Assembly: GCA_002373715.1 (NCBI GenBank)
Contig: DFLI01000030.1
Coordinates: 1 to 11,638 of the forward strand
Direction of reading: 5' to 3'
DNA from: Bacteroidales bacterium UBA3623
GTDB lineage: Bacteria > Bacteroidota > Bacteroidia > Bacteroidales > UBA932
DNA: 11,638 nt
The position numbers and the translations under genes were made by a program. This document shows positions 1 to 6,352 of the stretch, piece by piece (position 1 is the first letter of the stretch; every line of letters begins with the position of its first letter). Under the pieces are notes generated by a model that did no database searches, had not been told where the DNA came from, and worked only from the letters and a program-made list of their open reading frames with translations.

Positions 1-136
1 CCATAACGCCGGAAGCAAAGCCCAGAAGGATTTTCTGCACCAGCGGGGGCATTTCCCGCTTCATAAAGAACACAAAGGCCGATCCCAGGGCGGTGCCCAG
101 GAAGGGAATCATCAGGGCTGCGAAAATAGGACTCAT
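1..136 (-). CDS. ZIP family metal transporter, N-terminal fragment
   Basis: This is the first 45 codons of a leftward gene; the rest lies outside the window. Translation from the ATG at 136 begins MSPIFAALMIPFLGTALGSA. A first membrane helix (about residues 3-22) is followed by a short basic loop (MKRE) and the start of a second helix reading ILLGFASGVM. The glycine/alanine-rich helix 1 and the LLGFASGVM start of helix 2 are typical of bacterial ZIP (ZupT-like) carriers, which bring zinc, iron or other divalent cations into the cytoplasm. The metal-binding helices 4 and 5 are not visible, so substrate cannot be judged. The gene is divergent from gltS across 70 bp. A weak -7-like box (TAACTTAG, minus strand, 158-165) lies 21 nt upstream of the ATG. 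Confidence 0.72.
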   Translation of the reverse strand, partial: MSPIFAALMIPFLGTALGSAFVFFMKREMPPLVQKILLGFASGVM

Positions 137-185
137 AGGATACACGTATTCCGGGCACTAAGTTAAGCATTTTAAAGAAAAAGTG

Positions 186-193
186 TATATTTG
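186..193 (+). promoter_or_regulatory. -7 promoter box of gltS (TATATTTG)
   Basis: TATATTTG matches the Bacteroidales sigma factor -7 consensus TAnnTTTG exactly. It ends 13 nt before the gltS ATG, so the predicted leader is very short (about 8 nt). The surrounding divergent region is A/T-rich. No clear -33 TTG element at the usual spacing was identified. Confidence 0.6.
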
Positions 194-206
194 AAGAAAA
201 AAGAAC

Positions 207-1424
207 ATGGTGTTGTCACTGGACATGTACGCAAGCGCGGGTGTGGGCGTTTTGGCCCTCATCCTGGGAATGTATTTCACCAGGAAGCTTTCCTTCCTGA
301 AAAAATTCTGCATTCCGGCACCGGTTTCCGGCGGCCTTCTCATTTCTCTCACAACCCTGTTTTTATACTCCGTTTTTGGACTGGAGTGCCGTTTTAACGG
401 AACAGTGCAGGAAATCTGCATGATGCTTTTCTTCACTTCCGTGGGCTTCCAGTCAGATTTCAGGGTGCTCAAGAAGGGAGGAAAGCCGCTGCTGGTCATG
501 ATTGGCCTGGTGGCTCTGTTAATTGTGTCCCAAAACCTTATTTCGGTGGGTATTGCCTGCGGGCTTAAGCTGGACCCTCTCTTTGGCATGGCGGCCGGCT
601 CCATTCCCATGTGCGGCGGTCACGGAACCTCCGGCGGCTTCTCTCCGCTGCTGGAGCAGATGGGCCTTTCCAACGCCACCTCCATCACCATGGCGGCGGC
701 CACCTTCGGCCTTGTTGCCGGTTCCCTGATGGGCGGTCCTTTGGGTGAAGCGCTTATCCAACGCAACCACCTGGCAGAGCAGTCTTCATCGGCCAATGTG
801 CTCGCAGGAATGGAAACCACCGAGTCCCGTGAGAAGGAAACCGGATCGGAGGAAAAGACCTACTGGGAGTATCTGCGTGCCGCTTGTGTGCTCATTGCCG
901 CCATGGCCCTGGGAACAGGTATCAGCAAGCTGCTGCTTCTTACCGGCATGACTTTCCCTACCTATTTCGGCTCTCTTCTGGCGGCCTGCGCCCTAAGGAA
1001 TATCTTTGGCCTTTCGCCCAAATGGGAGAAGGAGCTGGGCGTCTCGAAGGTGGTGTCTATCGGCGATATTTGCCTGCAGCTTTTCCTGGGAATGGCCATG
1101 GCCAGCCTGCGTCTGTGGGAACTGGCCTCCCTGGCGCTGCCCCTGGCTCTCATTCTGCTGGCCCAGGTTGCCTTCATGCTGGTGTACGGGGCTTTTGTGG
1201 CTTTCCCGCTGCTGGGCCGCAATTACGACGCTGCCGTGCTGGTGAGCGGTCTCTGCGGCTTTGGCCTGGGTGCTACGCCCAACGCTATGGCCAATATGTC
1301 GGCCGTGTGCTATAAATACCACTATGCGGTGAACCCCTTTGTGATTGTCCCCATCATCGGGGCTATGTTCGTAGACCTTATCAATACGGGCGTAATAACC
1401 CTATTCTTGAACCTCATCCACTAG
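207..1424 (+). CDS. gltS: sodium/glutamate symporter GltS
   Basis: This 405-residue inner-membrane protein imports glutamate with sodium ions. Length and sequence fit the ESS/GltS family (the E. coli protein is 401 residues). The N-terminus carries the family pattern SFLKKFCIPAPVSGGLL (residues 29-45). Two reentrant-loop motifs are intact: CGGHGTSGGF near residues 136-145 and GFGLGATPNAMANM at 351-364. LRLWELASLALP near 301-312 and GRNYDAAVL near 337-345 are also family hallmarks. A hydrophilic loop near residues 185-220 splits the two halves, as in other members. The ATG at 207 is chosen because it puts the first helix in the usual place and follows a -7 box. The stop codon is directly adjacent to the convergent EamA stop, with no spacer and no visible terminator hairpin. 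Confidence 0.95.
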   Translation: MVLSLDMYASAGVGVLALILGMYFTRKLSFLKKFCIPAPVSGGLLISLTTLFLYSVFGLECRFNGTVQEICMMLFFTSVGFQSDFRVLKKGGKPLLVMIGLVALLIVSQNLISVGIACGLKLDPLFGMAAGSIPMCGGHGTSGGFSPLLEQMGLSNATSITMAAATFGLVAGSLMGGPLGEALIQRNHLAEQSSSANVLAGMETTESREKETGSEEKTYWEYLRAACVLIAAMALGTGISKLLLLTGMTFPTYFGSLLAACALRNIFGLSPKWEKELGVSKVVSIGDICLQLFLGMAMASLRLWELASLALPLALILLAQVAFMLVYGAFVAFPLLGRNYDAAVLVSGLCGFGLGATPNAMANMSAVCYKYHYAVNPFVIVPIIGAMFVDLINTGVITLFLNLIH

Positions 1425-2363
1425 TTACAGCAGGAAGAAGAGGGCTACGCCGGTGATACTCACGGCCAGGCCGATGATTTCCTTGAAGCGAATCTTCTTC
1501 TTGTTGATGAGTACGTCGGGCACAATAATGAGCACCGGAGTAAGGGCCATCAGAGTAGATGCGATGCCTGCATTGGCGTAGCGCACCGCCATGAGGGACA
1601 GAGAAACGCCGATAGCCGGCCCGAAGAGGGTGATGATGGAGGCGTATTTCATGGTCACAGGGTCCTTTACGGCGCTGCGCAGTTTCCCAAAATCCTTTTG
1701 CAGAAGCAGGATGGTGAAAAAGCCCAGCCCGCCTATGATGGCTCTAACCATGGTGGAAGCGAAGGGAAGCATTCCCTCCAGGGAAGAGGGCGCATCGGCC
1801 GGAAGGGTATCGGCGTAATATTGCATACCTATCTTGCTGAGCACCAGCCCTACACCTTGCCCTACACCGGCGCCAATGCCCAAAAGGACGCCTTTCAGCG
1901 GCAGGTCCAGCTTAAAATGCTTGCCCCCCGAATCCCGGCTCAGGATGGAAATGCCAATACCCGCAAGGGTGATGGCCATGGCCAGGACGGATTTCCAGCT
2001 AAGCGTTTCTCCCAGCAGTATCCAGCCGGCGATGGCGGCCATGGGCGGCGCCAGTGTCATCATGAGCTGGCCGAAGCGGGGGCCGATGTACAGGTAGCAG
2101 TTAAACAGGCAGAAGTCTCCGAAAACATAGCCCACCAGGGCCGATAAGCCCAGCCAGAGCCAGGTTTTCCCATCTGCAAAGGCCGGATAAGGATGGCCGA
2201 TGGTAATCCAGAGGAGGAAGCCCAGGAAGAGGGTGGCCAGCGCCAGGCGCAGTACATTGGTGACCATGGCACCCACGCGGCGGCTGGCTTTGTCGGCAAA
2301 CCAGGCCGTGATAGTCCAGGAAACGGCCACAATTAACGATATGATTTCTCCTAAGTGATTCAT
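1425..2363 (-). CDS. EamA/DMT-family permease (second gene of pair)
   Basis: The product is a 312-residue membrane protein with about ten predicted helices in two EamA repeats, the drug/metabolite transporter fold. Repeat 1 ends around residues 103-140 with LAPPMAAIAGWILLGETLSW, and repeat 2 near 274-312 with LTPVLIIVPDVLINKKKIRF followed by the closing helix. The LxP...GE pattern is the usual helix 4/5 signature. Family members export or import amino acids, nucleotides or other small metabolites; nothing here identifies the substrate. The start ATG overlaps the stop of the upstream EamA gene by 4 nt (ATGA), so the two are probably co-transcribed and translationally coupled. Each protein is full length, so they need not form a heterodimer. 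The gene ends stop-to-stop with gltS. Confidence 0.88.
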   Translation of the reverse strand: MNHLGEIISLIVAVSWTITAWFADKASRRVGAMVTNVLRLALATLFLGFLLWITIGHPYPAFADGKTWLWLGLSALVGYVFGDFCLFNCYLYIGPRFGQLMMTLAPPMAAIAGWILLGETLSWKSVLAMAITLAGIGISILSRDSGGKHFKLDLPLKGVLLGIGAGVGQGVGLVLSKIGMQYYADTLPADAPSSLEGMLPFASTMVRAIIGGLGFFTILLLQKDFGKLRSAVKDPVTMKYASIITLFGPAIGVSLSLMAVRYANAGIASTLMALTPVLIIVPDVLINKKKIRFKEIIGLAVSITGVALFFLL

Positions 2364-3259
2364 CTTTGTTTAGCTCGGCTTTTACTAACCAGAATTACGC
2401 CGCCCACAATAGCGCTGGCCGCTACCACCTTCTGCCAGGTAATAACGTCCATTCCGGTCCAAATGCTTACCGTTGTAGCAATGATGGGGGAGAGGTAGTT
2501 GTACATGCTCACCAGCGTGGGACGCAGATACTTCTGGCCGTAAGGAATAAGGTAATAGGCAATAACCGTTGCAAAGACAATGAGGTAGCCAATTTCCCAG
2601 CGCACGTTGGTGGGAATGGCTGCATAGTCTGTTGTAACCAGGCCCCTGGCCGACAGGGGAAGGGACATGAGCAGCGAGAACAGGAAGGCCCATTTCATGA
2701 AAGTAACCACGCTGTACTTGGAAATGAGCGGGCGAAAGATGCCCAGATACATAGAGAAGGTGAGGCTGTTCAGAAGCAGCATCACAATTCCCAAAGGCGT
2801 AGTGGTGGCGGCTCCTCCGGAATGCACGGAATGGTAGATAAGGAAGAGCACGCCCGCCAGACTGATGGCCACACCGCTGGCTTTCTTACCCGTGATGGGC
2901 TCTCCTACAAAGAAGAAGGCAAAAATCATGGTGAACACCGGCCCCAGCGTACCAATGATGGCGCAGTCTATGGACGTTGCCATGGTAATGCCCACCAGGA
3001 AGGTGGTTTGGGTGAGGAAAAGCCCCAGGAAAGAAGCCAGGGCAATCTTCCACAGGTCTCCCTTCTGCACTTTCTCCTTAGGAAGGAAAAGTGACAACAG
3101 CCAAAACATGGCCGTGGCCCCTATGGCACGCAAGGTGAACAGCACAAAGGGGTTCACCGCCTGGGAATTGGCGATGTCTTTGCACAGCACCACGTTCAAA
3201 CCGAATATGGTGTATGCGGCCGCAATGGATAAATGTCCTTTTAGCTGATCGGAAGCCAC
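2360..3259 (-). CDS. EamA/DMT-family permease (first gene of pair)
   Basis: This is a ten-helix EamA permease of about 299 residues. Repeat signatures are TLGPVFTMIFAFFFVGEPIT in the first half and NYLSPIIATTVSIWTGMDVI in the second. The reading frame opens at a TTG (3283), but that codon lies inside the TATATTTG -7 box (3281-3288) and cannot be in the transcript. There is no ATG nearby, and the only sensible start is the GTG at 3259, 21 nt downstream of the box. It gives an N-terminus of MASDQLKGHLSIAAAY, where KGH leading into helix 1 is typical of this subfamily. The substrate is unknown. It is the first gene of a two-gene leftward operon. Confidence 0.87.
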   Translation of the reverse strand: MASDQLKGHLSIAAAYTIFGLNVVLCKDIANSQAVNPFVLFTLRAIGATAMFWLLSLFLPKEKVQKGDLWKIALASFLGLFLTQTTFLVGITMATSIDCAIIGTLGPVFTMIFAFFFVGEPITGKKASGVAISLAGVLFLIYHSVHSGGAATTTPLGIVMLLLNSLTFSMYLGIFRPLISKYSVVTFMKWAFLFSLLMSLPLSARGLVTTDYAAIPTNVRWEIGYLIVFATVIAYYLIPYGQKYLRPTLVSMYNYLSPIIATTVSIWTGMDVITWQKVVAASAIVGGVILVSKSRAKQR

Positions 3260-3280
3260 TACTAATAAATTTGCAAGGTG

Positions 3281-3288
3281 CAAATATA
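3281..3288 (-). promoter_or_regulatory. -7 promoter box of the EamA operon (TATATTTG)
   Basis: On the minus strand this reads TATATTTG, an exact TAnnTTTG match in an A/T-rich stretch. It lies 21 nt before the GTG at 3259 and overlaps the alternative TTG start at 3283, which argues against that TTG. It immediately follows the final stop codon of the upstream CPBP remnant (3290-3292). Confidence 0.6.
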
Positions 3289-3289
3289 A

Positions 3290-3806
3290 CTATTTTATTC
3301 TGAACCATTCCCGCCAGGGTGCGTACCAGATGAGGAACCAGGAGGCAATGACGCCCACATAGATAGCAATGATGGCGGGAGTGAACTCAAAGAATCCGTG
3401 AATGGAGAAGTTGTAAAGCGTGTGGAAGCAGGCGCAGGTAACCTCTCCAGCCCACTTCTTCCAGGAAAGAGTAGAAGATAAAGCCCAGCAGCACAAAGCT
3501 CAGTTTTCTGTAAAGGAAAAAGCAAATGAGGAAGGGGATAGCTACGCAAAGGGCCGATTTAAATAGTGAGCTACCCGTAACGCTGCAGAAGAACTTGCGT
3601 TTAAAGGTAAATACCACCACAAGGGCGCCGATGCAGGGGCCTATTCCCGTTGCCCAGTCTATCAGGAAGTATTTGAGGTTGGCTTCGTTCGGAACCTCTA
3701 TCTGAAGGGCCAGGGCCCGGATGACGACGGCTATTACATAGAAAACAACGATGGCCGCCCATTTGGTTATGCTTTTTTTCATAGGGGAGATAGTCTTTAA
3801 GTGCAT
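3290..3806 (-). pseudogene. CPBP (CAAX-type) intramembrane protease, broken by internal deletion and frameshift
   Basis: Two frames on the minus strand make up one damaged gene. The first runs from ATG at 3806 or, more likely, 3782 (MKKSITKWAAIVV). It has three or four helices and the first catalytic motif SFLEEVGWRGYL (EExxxR), then becomes unrelated and stops at 3387-3389. The second frame resumes at about 3445 with CACFHTLYNFS, which fits the third family motif (HxxxN), and continues with a last helix to a stop at 3290-3292. The second motif (usually FxxxH or WHLP) and roughly 50-70 residues around it are missing. Total coding content is about 165 residues against 230-280 for the family. 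This looks like an out-of-frame deletion between motifs 1 and 3. Intact CPBP proteins act in prenyl-protein processing, bacteriocin immunity or stress signalling; this copy should be inactive. Confidence 0.78.
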
Positions 3807-3854
3807 TTACGTAGTCCTGGAAGGCTTCATTTATATTAAAAAATATGGGGCAGA

Positions 3855-4340
3855 TCAGATAGCTCTGTGATAGGCCAGACGCTCGTCTCCGGACAGGAGA
3901 TAGATGATTCCGCAGTAGGAGAAACCGTATTGGGTTAAGCAGTGCTGCATGATATGATTGTCCCGGTGGGTGTCTACGCGGATATTGGCATCCTGTGAAA
4001 AGCACCAGTCCATTATGGCGCGAAAAACGCCATGAACCTCCGGAACGCTGGCAATCCGGTGTACTACATGATAGGGAGCGTCGTTGAGCCATGAGCCTCC
4101 TTCTATATAACTGTATGTAGGGTCCGGCGAGGGAATAAAGGCAAAGTAGGCAACTACTTGGCCATCGGCCTCCAGCACCTTTCCGTAGGCATGGGCTATG
4201 TCATTTCGGATAACCTCTTCGGACGGATATCCGTTTACCCACTGCCCGGTATTCCCGGAACGGCGCATAATTCCCTTGGCCGCTTCCAGAACGGTCATGA
4301 TGGCACTAAGGTCTTCTATCTGAGCGGTTCTTACAATCAT
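3855..4340 (-). CDS. GNAT family N-acetyltransferase
   Basis: A 161-residue cytoplasmic protein starting MIVRTAQIEDLSAIMTVLEA, the usual first strand and helix of a GNAT fold. Motifs typical of a Bacteroidota GNAT subgroup are visible: GNTGQWVNGYPS (near residues 29-40), an IEGGSWLND stretch near 78-86, HRIASVP in the acetyl-CoA strand (about 93-99), and RVDTHRDNHIMQHCLTQYGF (about 121-140), where the DTH..N..MQ element and aromatic YGF are diagnostic. The family transfers acetyl from acetyl-CoA to an amine; the substrate is unknown. It is transcribed leftward from the palindromic promoter region, with a -7-like TACCTTCG 22 nt upstream of the ATG. The CPBP remnant lies downstream on the same strand. 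Confidence 0.85.
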   Translation of the reverse strand: MIVRTAQIEDLSAIMTVLEAAKGIMRRSGNTGQWVNGYPSEEVIRNDIAHAYGKVLEADGQVVAYFAFIPSPDPTYSYIEGGSWLNDAPYHVVHRIASVPEVHGVFRAIMDWCFSQDANIRVDTHRDNHIMQHCLTQYGFSYCGIIYLLSGDERLAYHRAI

Positions 4341-4363
4341 CGGGCGCTTACCTTCCTATTCGC

Positions 4364-4401
4364 GAAGGTACGAAAATTATTAATTATTTTTCGTACCTTT
4401 C
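4364..4401. promoter_or_regulatory. palindromic divergent promoter between GNAT and PAS genes
   Basis: A near-perfect inverted repeat: left arm GAAGGTACGAAAA (4364-4376), right arm TTTTTCGTACCTTTC (4387-4401), around an A/T-only centre TTATTAATTA. Each arm carries a -7-like box pointing outward: TACCTTTC on the plus strand (4394-4401) and TACCTTCG on the minus strand (4363-4370), each one mismatch from TAnnTTTG. The plus box ends only 4 nt before the PAS gene ATG. The minus box is 22 nt from the GNAT ATG. The symmetry could simply be back-to-back promoters or could be a site for a dimeric regulator. Confidence 0.6.
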
Positions 4402-4405
4402 GGCC

Positions 4406-4753
4406 ATGAAAAAAGACTACTTTGAAAAGGCCGATGTGGCCGTGACCATTTGTGCGAAGGATGGCACCATACTGGACATGAACCAAAAGTCCAGGAAGAC
4501 TTTCATAAAGCCTGGAATGCCGGAAATTATCGGCCAGAACGTACTGGACTGCCATCCGGAACCGGCGCGTTCCATACTGGCCGACATGCTGGAAAATCCT
4601 CGTACGAACGTCTATACCGTGGAAAAAGAAGGCGTAAAGAAACTCATATATCAGACGCCTTGGTACGATGGAGAAGAGTATGCCGGTTTCATGGAACTGT
4701 CGATGGTGCTGCCAGAGGTGATTCCGAACCGAGTGAGAAAACCTAAAGCATAA
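4406..4753 (+). CDS. small stand-alone PAS domain protein
   Basis: A 115-residue soluble protein that is almost entirely one PAS fold: ADVAVTICAKDGTILDMNQK (residues 9-28) is the first strand pair and helix, GQNVLDCHPEPA (43-54) the central helices, and LIYQTPWYDGEEYAGFMELS (80-99) the last strands. There is no attached kinase, cyclase or DNA-binding domain. The CHP triplet (C49-H50-P51) resembles the GRxVxxCHPP element that I recall from PAS domains of the DUF438/PAS_10 type, where heme or another cofactor has been suggested; this is inference. The gene lies 2 nt upstream of a GNAT gene, so the two are almost certainly one operon. The -7 box is so close to the ATG that the mRNA may be leaderless. 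Confidence 0.8.
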   Translation: MKKDYFEKADVAVTICAKDGTILDMNQKSRKTFIKPGMPEIIGQNVLDCHPEPARSILADMLENPRTNVYTVEKEGVKKLIYQTPWYDGEEYAGFMELSMVLPEVIPNRVRKPKA

Positions 4754-4755
4754 CT

Positions 4756-5232
4756 ATGTCAGAATTCATTATACGTCCCGCAGAAGTTCGTGACCTGGAG
4801 GTGGTGAATACACTTCTGGGCCAGGTGTTGGCCGTGCATCATGCCAGCCGGCCGGACTTGTTCCGTCCGATAGGGAAGAAGTATACAGACGAGGAGCTCC
4901 TGACCATCTTTGAGAATCCGGAAACTCCGGTCTTTGTGTATGAGAAGGAAGGAACTGTTTTAGGATATGCTTTCTGCGCCCTGCAACATCAGGACAGCGG
5001 AGCGCATATGCCCCTCACAACGCTGTACTTAGACGATTTGTGTGTTCTGGACAAAGCCCGTGGCCTTCACGTGGGCACGGCTTTGTTCGAATATGTGAAG
5101 GCGTTTGCCAAGCAGAAAGGTTGCCACAACATTACCCTGCATGTCTGGGAAGGCAACCCTGGTGCCAAAGCATTCTACAAGGCCCTGGGTATGGTCCCGC
5201 AATATACTTCCATGGAACTGCTGTGCGAATAG
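4756..5232 (+). CDS. GNAT family N-acetyltransferase, in operon with PAS protein
   Basis: A 158-residue GNAT protein. It begins MSEFIIRPAEVRDLEVVNTL, the usual GNAT strand 1 and helix 1. LYLDDLCVLDKARGLHVGTALFEYV spans about residues 94-118 and contains the acetyl-CoA pyrophosphate loop in the form RGLHVG (consensus Q/RxxGxG/A). NITLHVWEGNPGAKAFYKALGM (about 129-150) gives strand 5, the conserved Asn and the FYxxLGM helix. The fold call is firm, but the substrate (small molecule, ribosomal protein or other) is not evident. It starts 2 nt after the PAS gene stop and lacks its own promoter. It ends 7 nt from the convergent pgeF stop without a visible terminator. Confidence 0.9.
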   Translation: MSEFIIRPAEVRDLEVVNTLLGQVLAVHHASRPDLFRPIGKKYTDEELLTIFENPETPVFVYEKEGTVLGYAFCALQHQDSGAHMPLTTLYLDDLCVLDKARGLHVGTALFEYVKAFAKQKGCHNITLHVWEGNPGAKAFYKALGMVPQYTSMELLCE

Positions 5233-5239
5233 CAATTCC

Positions 5240-5917
5240 TTATTTGAGCATAATGGAGTTGATGATTCGGCCGCAGTCTAATCCTTCGCGGCGGGCGGAG
5301 AAATAGGCGGGAGTGGTATAGGTGTCTATACCGGCTTCCTGAATGTTGCCTGCGGGAACGCCGGCCTGTTCCAGCAGCCAGCGGTTGGCCTTGAAAAGGT
5401 CTATGTGATGGCCTCCGGACATGGGAGAACCGTCTGAAGGACCGCGGAAGGACCAGACCAAATCCATGGGAAAGCCCGAGGCTTTGAACTTTTCGGCCAC
5501 CTCTTCACCCACTTGGAAACTGTCCGGGCCGATGGCGGGGCCCATGACCACTTTAAGGTTTTCTGCCTGGGTGCCGAATTCCTGCCGCATGGCCATGATA
5601 ACGCCCTGGGCAATATGCAGGATGGTTCCTTTCCAGCCCGAATGTACGGCGGCGATGGCCTGTTTTACCGGATCATATATTAGAATGGGCACGCAGTCTG
5701 CCGTTCTTACGCCTATGGCTACCCCGGGTTTGTTGGTTACGAAAGCATCGTACCCTTCCAATTCTTCCCGCGTCATTCCCGGACGGTCCACTACGGCCAC
5801 TTGGTTCCAGTGCACCTGGTGGCCTTGGATGACCGGGTAGGGAAGTATGGCATTCCTCTGCGTGGAGAATGCCTCCACACCTTCGCCAAGGTTGTATTTG
5901 AGCAGTCCGTCAAACAT
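5240..5917 (-). CDS. pgeF: PgeF/YlmD/LACC1-family purine nucleoside phosphorylase or peptidoglycan editing factor
   Basis: A 225-residue cytoplasmic protein of the laccase-domain (DUF152) family. The zinc-site residues are in place: H36 in HQVHW, C75 in RTADCVPI and H92 in VHSGWKGT. YDAFVTN (57-62), VMGPAIGPDSFQVGEEV and the C-terminal SARREGLDCGRIINSIML are further family signatures. Characterised members cleave purine nucleosides (phosphorylase, adenosine deaminase and MTA activities, as in LACC1). The E. coli member YfiH was reported to remove misincorporated residues from peptidoglycan precursors, hence the name PgeF. The ATG at 5917 is the only usable start because an in-frame stop lies 10-12 nt upstream. 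It is convergent with the GNAT gene and divergent from the Cys/His-rich gene. Confidence 0.92.
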   Translation of the reverse strand: MFDGLLKYNLGEGVEAFSTQRNAILPYPVIQGHQVHWNQVAVVDRPGMTREELEGYDAFVTNKPGVAIGVRTADCVPILIYDPVKQAIAAVHSGWKGTILHIAQGVIMAMRQEFGTQAENLKVVMGPAIGPDSFQVGEEVAEKFKASGFPMDLVWSFRGPSDGSPMSGGHHIDLFKANRWLLEQAGVPAGNIQEAGIDTYTTPAYFSARREGLDCGRIINSIMLK

Positions 5918-5921
5918 ACCG

Positions 5922-5929
5922 CTAAGTTA
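5922..5929 (-). promoter_or_regulatory. candidate -7 box of pgeF (TAACTTAG)
   Basis: TAACTTAG on the minus strand matches TAnnTTTG at all but one fixed position and ends 4 nt before the pgeF ATG. An exact consensus match, TATGTTTG (5911-5918), overlaps the ATG itself and so cannot serve this start. The same nine bases TTAACTTAG also occur upstream of the ZIP gene (158-166, minus strand). Confidence 0.35.
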
Positions 5930-5952
5930 ATATTTTTTTTCACTTTTTCTAT

Positions 5953-5960
5953 TATCTTTG
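5953..5960 (+). promoter_or_regulatory. -7 promoter box of the Cys/His-rich gene and TonB receptor (TATCTTTG)
   Basis: An exact TAnnTTTG match after a T-rich tract (5931-5950). It ends 5 nt before the GTG at 5966, so the start codon would be at or next to the transcription start. It probably drives both the small gene and the TonB-dependent receptor, since no other consensus box was noticed in the 36-nt gap between them. Confidence 0.65.
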
Positions 5961-5965
5961 CAGCC

Positions 5966-6316
5966 GTGAAATCTGTAAAACGGCGCATATCAGCTAATTT
6001 TTTACTGTCGATTGTATTGTCGATAGTATTCCTGGCGCCGTTCCATCACCACGAAAATTCACTTTCGCAGGAAATCTCCTGCACCGAGTGCTCCCATCAC
6101 CAGCCTCACCCCGGGCACCTCACGCAGAATAGCGGCACGGACGAATGTCTGGTGTGCCAGTTGTTAGCCCAGGTATATGTACCTACGGTGGGCCCGGTGG
6201 TGAACCTCCTTTCGCCGCATTACGTAACCATCGGCACTGATTTCTCTGGTGATGCCGTTCTTTGTTTTACCCCTCAATCCTCTCCCAGAGCCCCGCCTGT
6301 ATCATTCTGTTTTTAG
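5966..6316 (+). CDS. Cys/His-rich exported small protein upstream of TonB receptor (DUF2946-like)
   Basis: A 116-residue protein with a GTG start. The frame is open further upstream to 5801 but overlaps pgeF and precedes the promoter, so GTG 5966 is preferred. Residues 1-25 form a basic end plus a hydrophobic helix (signal peptide or anchor). Then come HHH at 27-29, CTEC (C39, C42), four histidines at 44, 45, 48 and 51, and ECLVC (C61, C64). The tail has C100, an SPRAPP element at 106-111 and C115. Paired CxxC motifs with clustered His suggest binding of a soft or transition metal in the periplasm. The RAPP-type ending recalls DUF2946 proteins, which often precede TonB-dependent receptors; this link is from memory. 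The metal and exact role are unknown. It sits 36 nt before the receptor gene, likely in one operon. Confidence 0.8.
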   Translation: MKSVKRRISANFLLSIVLSIVFLAPFHHHENSLSQEISCTECSHHQPHPGHLTQNSGTDECLVCQLLAQVYVPTVGPVVNLLSPHYVTIGTDFSGDAVLCFTPQSSPRAPPVSFCF

Positions 6317-6352
6317 TTTCCTACCCATCCCATTACTCTTTAACTAAACAGA

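Noticed and set aside
1418..1430. Bidirectional terminator between gltS and the EamA pair
   Set aside because: The two stop codons are adjacent with no spacer, and no stem-loop with flanking T-run was seen in the overlapping ends.
2366..3094. A 242-codon plus-strand frame opposite the first EamA gene
   Set aside because: The composition is low-complexity and hydrophilic (a mirror of membrane helices), with no recognisable motif, and it lies inside a conserved gene on the other strand.
3783..3838. A protein-like stretch reading NEAFQDYVNALKDYLPYEKK just upstream of the CPBP remnant, minus strand
   Set aside because: It looks like real coding sequence at first sight, perhaps the tail of a lost gene, but it is only about 20 residues in a frame with no supporting start or family match.
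5801..5965. Extended N-terminus of the Cys/His-rich protein
   Set aside because: The frame is open here but overlaps pgeF antisense and precedes the TATCTTTG promoter. The signal-peptide-like start fits GTG 5966.
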